Below are positions 26,781 to 37,839 of a stretch of DNA of 64,000 bases, piece by piece (position 1 is the first letter of the stretch; each line of letters starts with the position of its first letter). Made by a program: the position numbers and the translations under genes. The notes below the pieces were generated by a model that worked only from the letters and a program-made list of their open reading frames with translations, did no database searches and was not told where the DNA came from. The stretch spans positions 70,524,912 through 70,588,911 of the forward strand of contig CM043963.1 of the NCBI GenBank assembly GCA_014529385.2, written 5' to 3'. The DNA is from Adiantum capillus-veneris (taxonomy: Eukaryota; Streptophyta; Polypodiopsida; Polypodiales; Pteridaceae).

Positions 26781-26899
26781 AATTAGACTCGTGTTTATTC
26801 ATTCATGAAATGAGCTTTAAGTAGCTCTATAGCTTTGCACCACTACATGTGGGATAATTCCACATTTTTCCTCCCTGACTCATACCCTAGAACACTAGG

Positions 26900-27814
26900 T
26901 GTTAGCAGCAAGCTAACCCATGTAACATTTTTCGAGAGCTTTATTGTAAAAACACTAATTTTTTTGATAAATTGAGAATATTGTAACTCCTATTTGACAA
27001 GTTGATATTGTAATCTATGAGCCAGATCTATAAGTTTCCAGATTGTATCAATTTAACATTAGTTAGAGGTCCCACAGAAGGTTAGTTTTTTACCAAAGAA
27101 ACCTTGCTAAGGTATAAAAGCCAATTTTGTGAAGTTAATATTAAGTTTTGGATAAGAAATACACAGCGTGAGCTAACGACGCTCACTTCTCTCCTTCTCA
27201 TGCTTCCATATCTCTTGTCGATTGTCACATTGCAGTGCCATCTGTTGTGTTGCAACCACAGGTAAGAGATCTACGCATTGACGTAAATATATCATGATAA
27301 ATTGTAGCTTTTGGTGCCGCCAAAAGCTACCGTAGCCTAATTTCATCATAAATACAAATTTAAGCTAGGAAATTACAAAATAAGCATAGGCGGGGTATTG
27401 GGGCATCATTGCTAAGCATGTAAATGCATTTGGGGTAAAAAACGACTAGGTCAAAATCTCACTATTGTTAAAAATCACATTTTTTGTACTTCATCAAAAG
27501 TGAGATTTGAAACTATAAGCATGTGTGCTTAGGTCTTATATACTTGCCCTAGAAGTTTCATAACATTCGGATGTCGTTTGATGTTGTAACGATCATGGTT
27601 TGTTTGTCGATTAGTGATTAGCTTTTGATGACTTAGGTCATTTGAGTGTAGCTTGTGTTAGATGCGAGTTGTCTGTTGTTTTCCAAGAGATTGACACCGT
27701 CTTGTAGCCTCCATGCACTAGTCGAGTCAACTTCATCCCATGGATTGACAATTATGTTCGGGTTCTCACTATGTCTGCAATAAGATAAGAGTGAGGTTAG
27801 GAATTCCATACACA
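26900..27814 (+). repeat. element B-type LTR, duplicated copy 1 (about 915 bp)
   Basis: Starts TGTTAGCAGC and ends CATACACA, two bases before the primer site. TATAAAAG at 27113-27120 is a TATA box. AGTTTCCAGATTGTATC is shared with element A. A perfect 11-bp stem with a 5-base loop (GTAGCTTTTGG...CCAAAAGCTAC) lies at 27304-27330. The left boundary is inferred from alignment with element A. Confidence 0.75.
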
Positions 27815-27816
27815 TT

Positions 27817-27834
27817 TGGCTCTGCTGCCAGGGA
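27817..27834 (+). other. primer binding site, copy 1
   Basis: TGGCTCTGCTGCCAGGGA follows the LTR end and resembles the element A site TGGCGCCGCTGCTGGGGA, diverged from the tRNA-Asp consensus at several positions. A leader fragment runs from here to the duplication junction at 28456. Confidence 0.7.
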
Positions 27835-28540
27835 TTGAATAAACCTAAACTAGGGAAAACAAGACCGTCTAGTGTAGTTGTCCTTTAGCTTCCTTTAGGA
27901 CCACCTAGAGTTAAGCTTTCTCTTTAAAACCACATAGCTTAAAAATGTTATCTTTTGTTGTGTAGATGTAGCTTGGGAGTAGATTGTACTTGCTAAGTAC
28001 CTTGTAGGATTATGTTAGGATTTTGAGAATGATTGATGGACAAGACAAGTCTTAAGATCAAGGCTCAAGAAACCACAAAAAACAAGAAAACTAGTGTTTG
28101 TGGACACGTTCCACAACCCAATCACAATAGAACCTAGGAGTAGGATAAGTAGAATCCGAGGTGGATCTCATATCATTGCTCACTCCAAAGGAATCATCTG
28201 TGAGTTGTCGATGTGAAGTTGCAAAATTTCAGGTCTACGGCTTGAAACAATATCAAAGGCTATCAACTATTGAAACCAGCTGGAGATAATGCTCATAAAA
28301 GTTGTATGGACCAGTGGGTAAACTTAAGGATGCATTTGAGGTAAATTTTCAAGAGTTTGATAAAGGCAGATTATGTATATTTTATTGAGAACTTAGGCCA
28401 AATTAAGTTTTGACTTGACTCAGAGGCTTACAACATGTCACAAAAAGACTGACCAAGCGCCTACTACAATGAAAGAAGAGTCTACGTTACATAGAAAAGT
28501 AGATTGATATTAAGAAAAATATAAAAAAGGTGTCAGTGGT

Positions 28541-29145
28541 CCTTGAAAACGGGTGCCTTTTCATTCAATGTGAATGTCTTTTTCACGAGGTAGGCGACGC
28601 TCATTTAATATGGCTTTTGTCATCATTGAAAATATAAAAAATCGCAAAACTATTAATTGGTGTTGGAATTTGAAGCTTTTGACACCACTAATGCGTCTAG
28701 AACATCCAAAAACCTGAAAAATGCCTATCTACTTGCCTCAATCTGACACACGGAGAGGGACAAATCGCCAAAAAACCCCTAAAAAGGGGATTTTGGATCA
28801 TGGCACGTGAGGGACCGTCTCGAGAATTCTAGATGACCTCTACTCGTCATGATCCAACTTTTTTATTTTTTGTCTCACTGTGCGCCGTGAGGCAAAATCT
28901 CCTTTTTAGGGGTATTTTGACAATTTCTCCCTCTCTAGGTGTCAAATTGAGGCAAGTAGATAAATGTTTTTTAAGTTTTTGGTCATTTTGGATGCATTGG
29001 CGATGTCAAACACTTTAACTTCTAACACCAACTGATAATTTTGTGATTTTTTTAATTTCAATGATGATGAAAGCTATATTGAATGAGCGTTGTGTACTTC
29101 ATGAAAACGACACACGCATTGAATGAAAAAGTGATGTTTTCAAGG
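28541..29145. repeat. foldback element, copy 2
   Basis: Duplicate of 24886-25490, with matching arms and loop and only scattered substitutions. It was carried by the large tandem duplication rather than by a second insertion. Confidence 0.88.
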
Positions 29146-29290
29146 ATTTTGAAAAGTTAGGTTCACTTTTCAGAGTGTTCGGTTGTCCTTTTGGACGTAC
29201 GCAACAAGTGCAAGTATATTTTAAGAACATTTTCTAGAGAGAGAAATAGAATTCTTAGAAGGCCCTCCAAATGACCTCCAAAATCTCCTA

Positions 29291-30435
29291 ACTGGGCCGA
29301 TCTTGAAGATGGACAAGTGAAACCGGAAAGAATTTTTAAAACTCGTTAAAGATTCTTGTGGAAAAAGAATACTAAGGAGTTACTTCCCTAGCAGTGGTCC
29401 AAATGGAAATCAGTTGCTAGGCTAGTGGAGCAAGGAGGTATCAAGATTATCAACCCCGTTGTTCATGCAGAAATCCAATGTGCAAAGTGTGTAATATCAA
29501 TTGACAAATAGGACCAGTCATGGGCTATTATGACAAAGGATATGATGGATAAATCTAAGCTTATCTCTCAAGGAGGTCAATGGAAAGGGGTAGAAGCTCA
29601 CAAGAAGCTTCTAGCCACCAGATGGTCCTCCTTACGACTAGGTGGCTCAAGAGGGGAACTGGTCAGCAAGTGTAAAAAAGCTACAGAGGCCCTTGAACGG
29701 GGGGAAGCTACCAGATATTTTCAAAACTCCATAGCAAATTGGTTCCCTTGGCTCTCCAAAGTAGGTGTTGCACTCCTGAACCCATTTGAAGAGAGGCTGC
29801 CAGAAAAATGAAGAACAAAGGTCTTCGACGTCTAGCCCATCTCTCGGATGTAAATAATAAGAGCTAGAAAGGATCATACCAACTAGGTAACGAGTACCAC
29901 CTATATGACATTGAAATACTTTTGGTGAACATGGTTGTGGAAGGGCTGGAAAAGCATGTGATGTCTATCTGCAAGTCAATCCTCAAGTGGAAAGCCTAGA
30001 GATGGCCCAAATATAGACAATTTAGTATCCCACATACCAAGAGTATATACCCACTTGAATGCTAAGGACTAATTGGTTCTTCCTCTAAACATGCAGTGGG
30101 GGTATGCAATGGCAGGAAGCTAGATGGATGATGGTTACAAATAATATTCCGAACGCGCATTGGCCGTACTCGATGAAGACATTCTTGTGGAAGGTATTAT
30201 GGGGGGCGTTGCTAATAGGAGTAAAGGTCATGGCCAGAGGTATGGGGTCGGACATGTGCTCGGGCTGTAAAAGGCAAGTGAGGACCTCTCTCACTTATTT
30301 AGGGGATGCCCCATGAGTTGTGGCCTAGTAGGAAAGTTATGCAAATGGGTCCAAAGGATTTGGATGCTAGGATTTTACAAGAACAATCTGTTCTTTGGGA
30401 GTGGAGAGGGGTGGGGGCTTTATCATTCATCAAAT
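29291..30435 (+). pseudogene. LINE ORF2 C-terminal fragment, copy 2
   Basis: Duplicate of 25639-26780, including the 93-codon stretch from 29530 and the zf-RVT stretch from 30104. A few residues differ (for example MQWQEARWMMV versus MQLQEARWMTV), so the copies have diverged slightly since duplication. Confidence 0.83.
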
Positions 30436-30551
30436 TAGACTCGTGTTTATTCATTCATGAAATGAGCTTTAAGTAGCTCTATAGCTTTGCACCACTACAT
30501 GTGGGATAATTCCACATTTTTCCTCCTTGACTCATACCCTAGAACACTAGG

Positions 30552-31467
30552 TGTTAGCAACAAGCTAACCCATGTAACATTTTTCGAGAGCTTTATTGTA
30601 GAAACACTTATTCTTTCGATAAATTGAGAATATTGTAACTTCTATTTGACAAGTGGATATTGTAATCTATGAGCCAGATCTATAAGTTTCCAGATTGTAT
30701 CAATTTAACATTAGGTAGAGCTCCCACGGAAGGTTAGTTTTTTACCAAAGAAACCTTGGCTAAGGTATAAAAGCCAATTTTGTAAAGTTAATTTTACGTT
30801 TTGGATAAGAAATACACAGCGTGAGCTAACGGCGCTCACTTCTCTCCTTCTCATGCTTCCATATCTCTTGTCGGTTGTCACATTGTAGTGCCGTCTGTTG
30901 TGTTGCAACCACAGGTAAGAGATCTACGCATTGACATAAATATATCATGATAAATTGTAGCTTTTGGTGCCACCAAAAGCTACCGTAGCCTAATTTCATC
31001 ATAAATACAAATTTAAGCTAGGAAATCACAAAATAAGCATAGGCGGGGTATTAGGGCATCATTGCTAAGCATGTAGATGCATTTGGGGTCAGAAACGACT
31101 AGGTCAAAATCTTACTACTATTAAAAATCGCATTTTTTGCACTTCATCAAAAGTGAGATTTGAGACTATAAGTATGTGTGCTTAGGTCTTATATACTTGC
31201 CCTAGAAGTTTCATAGCATTCGGATGTCATTTGATGCTGTAACGATCATGGTTTGTTTGTCGATTAGTGATTAGCTTTTGATGACTTAGGTCATTTGAGT
31301 GTAGCTTGTGTTAGATGCGAGTTGTCTGTTGTTTTCCAAGAGATTGACACCGTCTTGTAGCCTCCATGCACTCGCCGAGTCAACTTCATCCCATGGATTG
31401 ACAATTATGTTCGGGTTCTCACTATGTCTGCAATAAGATAAGAGTGAGGTTAGGAATTCCATACACA
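30552..31467 (+). repeat. element B 5' LTR (about 916 bp)
   Basis: Duplicate of 26900-27814 by the tandem duplication. TATAAAAG lies at 30766-30773. The LTR hairpin GTAGCTTTTGG...CCAAAAGCTAC is kept at 30957-30983 with only a loop change (TGCCG to TGCCA). Confidence 0.75.
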
Positions 31468-31469
31468 TT

Positions 31470-31487
31470 TGGCTCCGCTGCCAGGGA
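31470..31487 (+). other. element B primer binding site
   Basis: TGGCTCCGCTGCCAGGGA. Compared with the tRNA-Asp-type site it keeps TGGC, GCTGCC and GGGA. It shares GCTGC with element A where the usual form is GTTGC, so A and B belong to one primer lineage. Confidence 0.75.
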
Positions 31488-32141
31488 TTGAATAAACCTA
31501 AACTAGGGAAAACAAGAGCGTCTAGTGTAGTTGTCCTTTAACTTCCTTTAGGACCACCTAGAGTTAAGCTTTCTCTTTAAAACCACATAGCTTAAAAATG
31601 TTATCTTTTGTTGTGTAGATGTAGCTTGGGAGTAGATTGTACTTGCTAAGTACCTTGTAGGATTGTAGGATTATGTTAGGATTTTGAGAATGATTGATGG
31701 ACAAGACAAGTCTTAAGATCAAGGCTCAAGAAACCACAAAAAACAAGAAAACTAGTGTTTGTGGACACGTTCCACAACCCAATCACAATAGAACCTAGGA
31801 GTAGGGTAAGTAGAATCCGAGGTGGATCTCATATCATTGCTCACTCCAAAGGAATCATCTGTGAGTTGTCGATGTGAAGTTGCAAAATTTTAGGTCTACG
31901 GCTTGAAACAATATCAAAGGCTATCAACTATTGAAACCAGCTGGGGATAATGCTCATAAAAGTTGTATGGACCAGTGGGTAAACTTAAGGATGCATTTGA
32001 GGTAAATTTTCAAGAGTGTGCAAAAGTCAGATTATGTATATTTTATTGAGAACTTAGGCCAAATTAAGTTTTGCCTTGACTCAGAGGCTTACAACATGTC
32101 ACAAAAAGACTGACCAATGAAAAAATTGTTCATTTTAGGCC

Positions 32142-32171
32142 AAAAGTAAATAATCACGATTATTTACTTTT
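32142..32171. repeat. palindrome B1, 14-bp perfect arms, 2-base centre
   Basis: AAAAGTAAATAATC, then AC, then the exact reverse complement of the left arm. The centre ATCACGAT differs from the B3 centre ATCGCGAT by one G-to-A change. Confidence 0.95.
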
Positions 32172-32424
32172 AGCTCAAAATTGACCAAGGTTGATACTAG
32201 AGACTCTATGCATGATTACAAGCATCTTTTGTGAAGGCTTATAGAGTTTGGATAACAAAATATGCCAAAAACTTGATAAAAATTGAAATCTATACTGATT
32301 GTCAAGAAATTGAGTTTGACTTGATAAATATTGTTCAAATTTAGTGAAAATGACTCACAGACTTAGTTTAAAGTGTTTAACATGTATGTATACTCAGATG
32401 GTAAAAAATGTGCTAAAAATACCC

Positions 32425-32453
32425 AGAAGTAAATAATACGATTATTTACTTTT
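32425..32453. repeat. palindrome B2, 11-bp perfect arms
   Basis: AAGTAAATAAT, ACG, then its reverse complement ATTATTTACTT. The centre has lost one C relative to B1. Outer pairing extends with one mismatch. Confidence 0.92.
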
Positions 32454-32719
32454 GTCCTATTTTCAAACATTTTTGGCCAACCAAGCATACCACAAGTTAT
32501 ATCATGTTGTATTGAGCACTCATATTAAATTTGGTAAGATTTGGATCTATAAAGTGGAAATTGTGGCCAGTTTGTAAAGTTAGTCTGCAAACACAAAATT
32601 GTTGATAACTTGAGCAAGGTTTATCCAAACTTGGTGAAAATTTGCTAGGGAGCTTAAGTTGAGTTGCTTTTCCTGTTTGTATCAACATCTTGGAAAAAAA
32701 GTGCTAAAAAATCCCAAAA

Positions 32720-32741
32720 GTAAATAATCGCGATTATTTAC
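32720..32741. repeat. palindrome B3, perfect 22 bp
   Basis: GTAAATAATCG followed by its exact reverse complement, with centre TCGCGA. Confidence 0.95.
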
Positions 32742-32998
32742 ATCTCGTCCAGATTTGAGATTTTTTGCACAACTGAGTACACCACAAGGTCAAGCATATC
32801 AAATAGACTCTGGTAAGGACTCTATCCAAGACATAACAAGTCTATATATAAACCTTAGATTTGGTCGTATACTAGCAAATCAAGGCATATTTGGAGAGAG
32901 CGCTAGTAGGGTATCTATCAAAGAGTGTGAATCAAGGTGATCAATTGGGCACTATCTTTGAAAAATTCCCAGACACTTACTTCGACTTAACATCTGAA

Positions 32999-34353
32999 AT
33001 GTCTTCCTATTCGACTCAGTCAAGATCCGGAACGACAATGCAATATAAGCACATACTCACCTTTTATAAGACTAATGTCCATGGAGCTGAGATGTACCTG
33101 GATCCTAATGAAGAGTATACCATTTGCATTGATGACCATGACATAGAGTTTGAGAAGTAAATCAGAGCAAACAAACAAGGAAAAATATATATGGATAAAA
33201 ACAGGATCCAGTATGAAAAAGTTAAAAACCGTGATGTGATAGAAAAATGGGGGTTAACAGTGAATATAATAATTCTAGATATGGCAGAAAAAGAAGGTCC
33301 ACCGACTTTAGAATTTGAGGGATTCGATCAAGTTGATCTGAAACCTTTGAAATGGCTTAGACTGATAATCCTAGGATTGGAGTCTATTATTGGGAGATAC
33401 AAACGGCAAGGATCTTTTATGGACTTCTCATGCCAAATTAGGGTAGTTAACACCCAGAAGATCATCTATATCTTCAAGATCAAAGAAAAGGGTTTAGCAG
33501 ATCTACCATCTTACCTATGTAGGAATTGTTATAACAATAACTTTGTTATGATAAGTCCTGAGGAGGTAGAACAGACGAGATACCAAGGGTACTCTATAAG
33601 AGATTGGATATTGGGGCAAGGACTTGATCCTATTCCAAGAGAAGAACTCCACAAGAGATCTTTTGGGAGCAATTTTAAAAAACCCGTACCTACCTCATCA
33701 CAAAGAGACATTAGAGCCAGTGTAGGTCTACATGACTCACTATTTCCAACAGATTGGTTTGAAGGACTCGAGACATGTCCAATTACTAGAAGAGTTGGAG
33801 CTGAACCAAACAGACATGTTAGACTAGCTCATTTTCAAAAATGGATCAAAAAATACAGTGGATCTAAGGATCCATATGACCACTTAGCTAGCTTCAAGCA
33901 AGTGCTAAGAGCAGAACTTGATTTCCACACCCAATTTGAGGTATTTGGAATGACTCTAGAAGGAAAGGCTTTAACATGGTTCCAAAACATTGTACCAAGG
34001 TCAATCATGGATTTAAATACATTAGCTCAGGGATTTGTAGCTGTATGTTCCAAAACTAGGATCAAACATCATACGATAGCTCAAATCTATAGCTTCAAAC
34101 AAAAACAAGGTGAGTCTGTTAGGGATTGTGCAACTAGGATGAAGCAATATATTGCAAGTTGCCAAGAATTAGAAATACCAGTAGAAGAAAGATTAGTGTC
34201 ATTGTTTCTAGAAGGATTGCTATAAACAAAGAACTTCATGCTACACTGTATAACAAGAAGCATATGACCCTAGAAGAGCGTGTATCAGATTCTATCGACT
34301 TGGGAGACAACTATGATTTTTTCAATGAAGAAGATATCTCTAAGGATACTTAG
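32999..34353 (+). pseudogene. element B gag
   Basis: ATG at 32999 (MSSYSTQSRSG) opens a frame that runs to 34225 with one internal TAA at 33158, then shifts frame near 34200. The N-terminal block HILTFYKTNVHGAEMYLDP...TICIDDHDIEF corresponds to the same block in element A. The gag core is clear: HFQKWIKKYSGSKDPYDHL, FHTQFEVFGMTLEGKALTWF, KQGESVRDCATRMKQYI and EERLVSLFLEGL, then in the next frame INKELHATLYNKKHMTLEE. It would encode capsid. The clean spacing with the leader and absence of extra genes suggest it is the first ORF of the element. Confidence 0.85.
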
Positions 34354-34523
34354 AGTGAGAAAACAACATCCACAAAACCAACACAAGTGGGAACAGCGGC
34401 TGCAACACCACTTACAACCATAGAATAAATGCTCAAAAATATGAACCAAATTATGAATAATATGTAGAAAGCTCCTATTCAAGGACTTGGAAAGGGACAC
34501 CTCAGCAGGGACGACCAATTAGG

Positions 34524-35393
34524 ATGAAAAAATGGTGTGCTATTGAGGGTAAATGGACAAACCATGAGACCAATGAGTGCTGTTACCAACCAAAGTACGA
34601 TGGAAATGTTCAATATGTACCTATGAGACACAAGGACAACCCATGTACAAATATCAGCCTAATATGGCCCCAACACAAAGACCATCGATGGGTATGGAAA
34701 GACCACAACCAGTGTTGGGTCAACAATCTCCATTTCCTGGACATAATGTAGTGGCTGTAAAGTACATGCATTCAAAAGGAGTCATAGATGAACAAGCACT
34801 AGTGCATGTTACACCTTATGTTGAGCCTAGTCCATCTACAATAATGGTAGAAGGAGACTGGTATAATTCACATCCACCTCAATGGAAGAACCTATGACTT
34901 ATGCTACACCAGAGCTTACACCGATGTACTTTGTAGTTCATCAAGGTGTTAGACCTCCAATGGTAAGACCCATGATTAAGCCAAAGACTGGAAACTGCCA
35001 TAATTGTGGTGTAGATGATCATTGGAAAAATGAATGCCCAGAACTTGACAAGAACATTAAGCCAGTTGAAGCTTTTTGTACACAATGTTGCAAGAAGGGT
35101 GGACACTTCCTTGAAGACTGTCCAAAAATTTCGTTAAATAAGGGAAAAGCAGTGGTGAATGTAGTCCAAGAGTGATATCTAGTAGCTCTTCGGAAAGTGA
35201 ACCTATTGTTCCATTCAAGGTGATCACTAGAGCCCAAGCTAAGAAAAAAAAACATAACTCCTCTGATGAATTAGAGAATACAAAAAATTCCTCTCAAAAG
35301 ACTAAGAAAAAAAGATGTCAAAGATATGAGTTGAGAAAACATAAATGGAAGGAGGAAATTGAGAAAAAATCCAATAAACTATTCCAGGAATAA
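34524..35393 (+). pseudogene. element B gag zinc-finger and basic region
   Basis: Spread over three frames. KKWCAIEGKWTNHETNECCY is the same motif as in element A. GQQSPFPGHNVVAVKYMHSK parallels GQQPPLPGLRPIGIRYTP of element A. Two knuckles follow: CHNCGVDDHWKNEC (CX2CX4HX4C) and CTQCCKKGGHFLEDC (CX2CX5HX4C). VITRAQAKKKK matches AITRAQAQRRT of element A. The basic, helical tail leads directly into RT at about 35407 with no protease between, which is unusual. Confidence 0.8.
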
Positions 35394-35406
35394 GTGAAAG
35401 AAATTG

Positions 35407-36052
35407 GGAGTGAAATCAAGGAATCCAAATTAATTTATGAAATTGAACACATAGATTGGGTGTCTCCAATTGTGGTAGTACCCAAGAAAAATGAACAATT
35501 AAGAGTGTGTGTCAATCTCAAAAAAGTGAATGCAGCCAACCATTAGAGATAACTACCCTCTTCCAATCACCGAGCATGTTTTAGAACGAGTTGCAAGAAA
35601 AGAAGCTGGCAACTTTTTAGACGGCTTTTCGGGGTACAATCAACTTTTGGTTGATCCCAAAGATCAACATAAAACTGTCTTTGCAATCGAATATTGGGGT
35701 ATTTCTGCCTATAGGGTTATGCCTTTTGGGCTCACTAATGCTCCTGCCACCTTCCAAAGATTGATGAGCAATGCTTTCAAAGAATATCTTATGAATTTCT
35801 TGGCAATATAAATGGATGATTTATGTGTACATTCATCAATCTGAGCTTATCATTTTGAACATCTCAAAAAAATATTCAAAAAATGTAGACTTTATAGAAT
35901 TTGCCTAATCCTAAAAAGTGCATCTTCTTTATGGGTAGACAAGGAAAAATTCTGGGACGCATAGTGTCAAAAAACGGCATGACCAATATGGATAAAATTC
36001 ATGTTATTGTTGAATTGTCTAGACTGACAATAGTGAAAGGGTTCAGGATTTC
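35407..36052 (+). pseudogene. element B reverse transcriptase
   Basis: YEIEHIDWVSPIVVVPKKN (35434) is the standard RT entry of Athila/Tat elements. It is followed by LRVCVNLKKVNAA, DNYPLPITEHVLERVA, FLDGFSGYNQLLVDP, KTVFAIEYWGISAYRVMPFG and [16 protein letters not shown]. The catalytic box reads MDDL with a TAA directly before it, so the two Asp residues survive but translation would stop. The segment from CIFFMGRQGKILGRIVSKNG onward is the RT thumb in another frame. Confidence 0.87.
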
Positions 36053-36589
36053 TTGGGACATTGTGAATATTATAGACGATTCATTTACATGTATGCTATA
36101 ATAGCAAAACCCATGTATGGCCTGATTACACTCTTTCTATGGACTGATGAGTGTGAAGAATCCTTCATGAAGCTTAAAAAAGCTCTCATTTCAGTCCCAA
36201 TATTGAAAGCACCAAATTGGAATAAGATATTCCATATACATGTTGATGGTTCCAATTTTGCCATTGGGTGTTTATTAGCTCAACCAGGAGATAGAAGATT
36301 TGATTTTTCCATTTCTTATGCTAGTAGACAGCTGAATGTACTAGAGAAGAATTATACAACCACCAAAAGAGAAGGATTAGGGATGGTCTATTCCGGAAAA
36401 AAGTATAGACATTACCTATTATCCAATAAATTTGTGTTCTTTGTGGACCACCAAGCCTTATTGTACTTGGTCAACAAGCCATGCAACACAGTGAGATGGT
36501 TCATTATTCTTTTGGAATTTGATTTCATTGTAGTTGTAAAAAAAGGCACCACACACCAAAGAGCAGGTAATTTATCAAGGATTATTTAA
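36053..36589 (+). pseudogene. element B RNase H
   Basis: A 178-codon open stretch: CEYYRRFIYMYAIIAKPMY, LFLWTDECEESFMKLKKALI, then the RNase H fold with catalytic Asp in IFHIHVDGSNFAIGCLL, Glu in NYTTTKREGLGMVYSGKKY and Asp in FVFFVDHQALLYLVNKP, ending FDFIVVVKKGTTHQRAGNLS. All three acidic residues are present. It would degrade the RNA strand during reverse transcription. It is the best preserved enzymatic domain of element B. Confidence 0.88.
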
Positions 36590-36736
36590 GGAGAACCACC
36601 AAAAGGGGTAGATGATGATCTACTAGATGCATATATGTTCTCCGTGGAAATGATACCTGTTGGTCAGAAAATATGGTTTCATTGATGATTATAGCTCAAG
36701 TGGGTTCCCAAATGCCATTTCCTATTACACCAGGAT

Positions 36737-36880
36737 TAATTGGGCAATTAGCTCATTTTCAAATCTGTATAGCCTTCTAGCAGAGGCTAAAGCAGAGGCT
36801 AAAGCAATGTATCCTCTGCTAAAACAGAGGCTAAAGCAGAGGATTAATTGGGCAATTAGCTATGACCAAGTGGGCAGAGG
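36737..36880 (+). repeat. scrambled duplication: AGAGGCTAAAGC repeats inside integrase
   Basis: ATTAATTGGGCAATTAGCT occurs at about 36737 and again at about 36842. Between and after them AGAGGCTAAAGC occurs about five times, with one inverted stretch (CCTCTGCT). It sits where the integrase first catalytic Asp should be. Confidence 0.85.
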
Positions 36881-37574
36881 CTAAAGCAACCAGAAAGAAT
36901 GATGCTAGAACCACAACCGCATTCTTTCATGAGAGTGTATTCACAAGATATGGACTTCCAATAGAAATTGTCAGTGATAGGGGAACTTATTTCCTTGATG
37001 AGGTAATTGAGTATCTGTTGAATGAATTTATGGTCATCCATAACAAATTTGATCCATATCATCCACAAGAAAATGGACGAGCTGAGCACACAAATAAAAT
37101 TCTTAGCTCGGTATTGACTAAAGTGGTTAGTTCAGGATGAAGTGATTGGAAAATGAATCTACATGCCGCTCTATGGGCTTATAGAGTTTCATTCAAGACA
37201 TCTTTAAATGCTACACACTTTAACCTGGTTTATGGTCTTGATGCCATACTACCAATGGAATTTTATTGCCGACATTGAGGGTAGCTAAATATCTTGAGTG
37301 GATGGGACATGAATTATCAGAGAGGCTTGAAGATTTAGAAAAGCTTGATGAACAAAGGCTAACAGTAGTAGCTCACATCTATGCACAAAAACGAGAGCAA
37401 AAACAACTTTTTGATTCACATCTAGTCACAAAAATCTTCAAAAAAGGGGACCTAGTTTTAGTTTATTCCCTTAAGCAACACATTTCCAAATTCAAGAAAA
37501 AGGGAAATGGACCTTTTATCATTGAAGATGTATTTCCAAGTGGAGCAGTTAAGTTGTCCACTATAGATGGTTAA
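36862..37574 (+). pseudogene. element B integrase (catalytic core second half and C-terminus)
   Basis: TKWAEAKATRKNDARTTTAF, the second catalytic Asp in RYGLPIEIVSDRGTYF and the catalytic Glu in HPQENGRAEHTNKIL are visible. These are followed by a stop near 37138, then RVAKYLEWMGHELSERL and a C-terminal GDLVLVYSLKQHISKFKKK...GPFIIEDVFPSGAVKL. The zinc-binding N-terminus and the first catalytic Asp are missing. The sequence just upstream (about 36660-36860) is scrambled by short duplications, which probably removed them. Confidence 0.85.
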
Positions 37575-37839
37575 CCCAATGAATAACTGGATTAGTGGAT
37601 GCCTCTTAAAGAAGTACCATTTGCCACTAACCAATGATTTGCTAGAGAAAATGCATGTAGCAAAGCAGAGAAATATTAAACGACAATAGGTTATTGATGA
37701 AGCTCAAGAGGAAGCTCAACTTTGAGTACTCAAAAGGAAAGCTTCTTTTAGAATTCAACAAGCCCCTATTCCCATCAACACTTTGGAACAAGATGAAAGA
37801 CTATGGAAATTATAGAATGATGTAGTATCAACGGATGAT

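Larger units (their letters stand above)
24814..28456 (+). repeat. 3.65-kb direct tandem duplication, copy 1
   Basis: Starts near ATGAAAGAATAGCCTACG and ends at GACTGACCAA. Copy 2 follows after a 13-bp spacer. Contents in order: foldback element, LINE C-terminal fragment, LTR of element B type, primer site and the start of the element B leader. Copies are highly similar by eye, with scattered single-base changes and a few short indels (for example GTAGGATTGTAGGATTATG versus GTAGGATTATG). Confidence 0.93.
28470..32117 (+). repeat. 3.65-kb direct tandem duplication, copy 2
   Basis: Second copy of 24814-28456 with the same internal order. Its right end, GACTGACCAA at 32108-32117, lies 24 bp before the first palindrome of the element B leader. 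Unlike copy 1 it then continues into the intact leader and gag, so copy 2 holds the functional 5' end of element B. Confidence 0.93.
31488..32998 (+). other. element B leader between primer site and gag
   Basis: About 1.5 kb without a gene. From 32090 it is organised in roughly 285-bp imperfect units. Each contains a palindrome preceded by GTGCTAAAAA(T)A(C/T)CCC or a variant and followed by CATACCACAAG or TACACCACAAGG. The 5' 600 bp are shared with the duplicated segment ending at 28456. Confidence 0.78.

Noticed and set aside
28470-32117. The second LTR copy of element B as a normal LTR pair flanking an element
   Set aside because: Both copies face the same way and each is followed by the same primer site and leader. 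LINE and foldback debris are duplicated with them, so this is a segmental tandem duplication.
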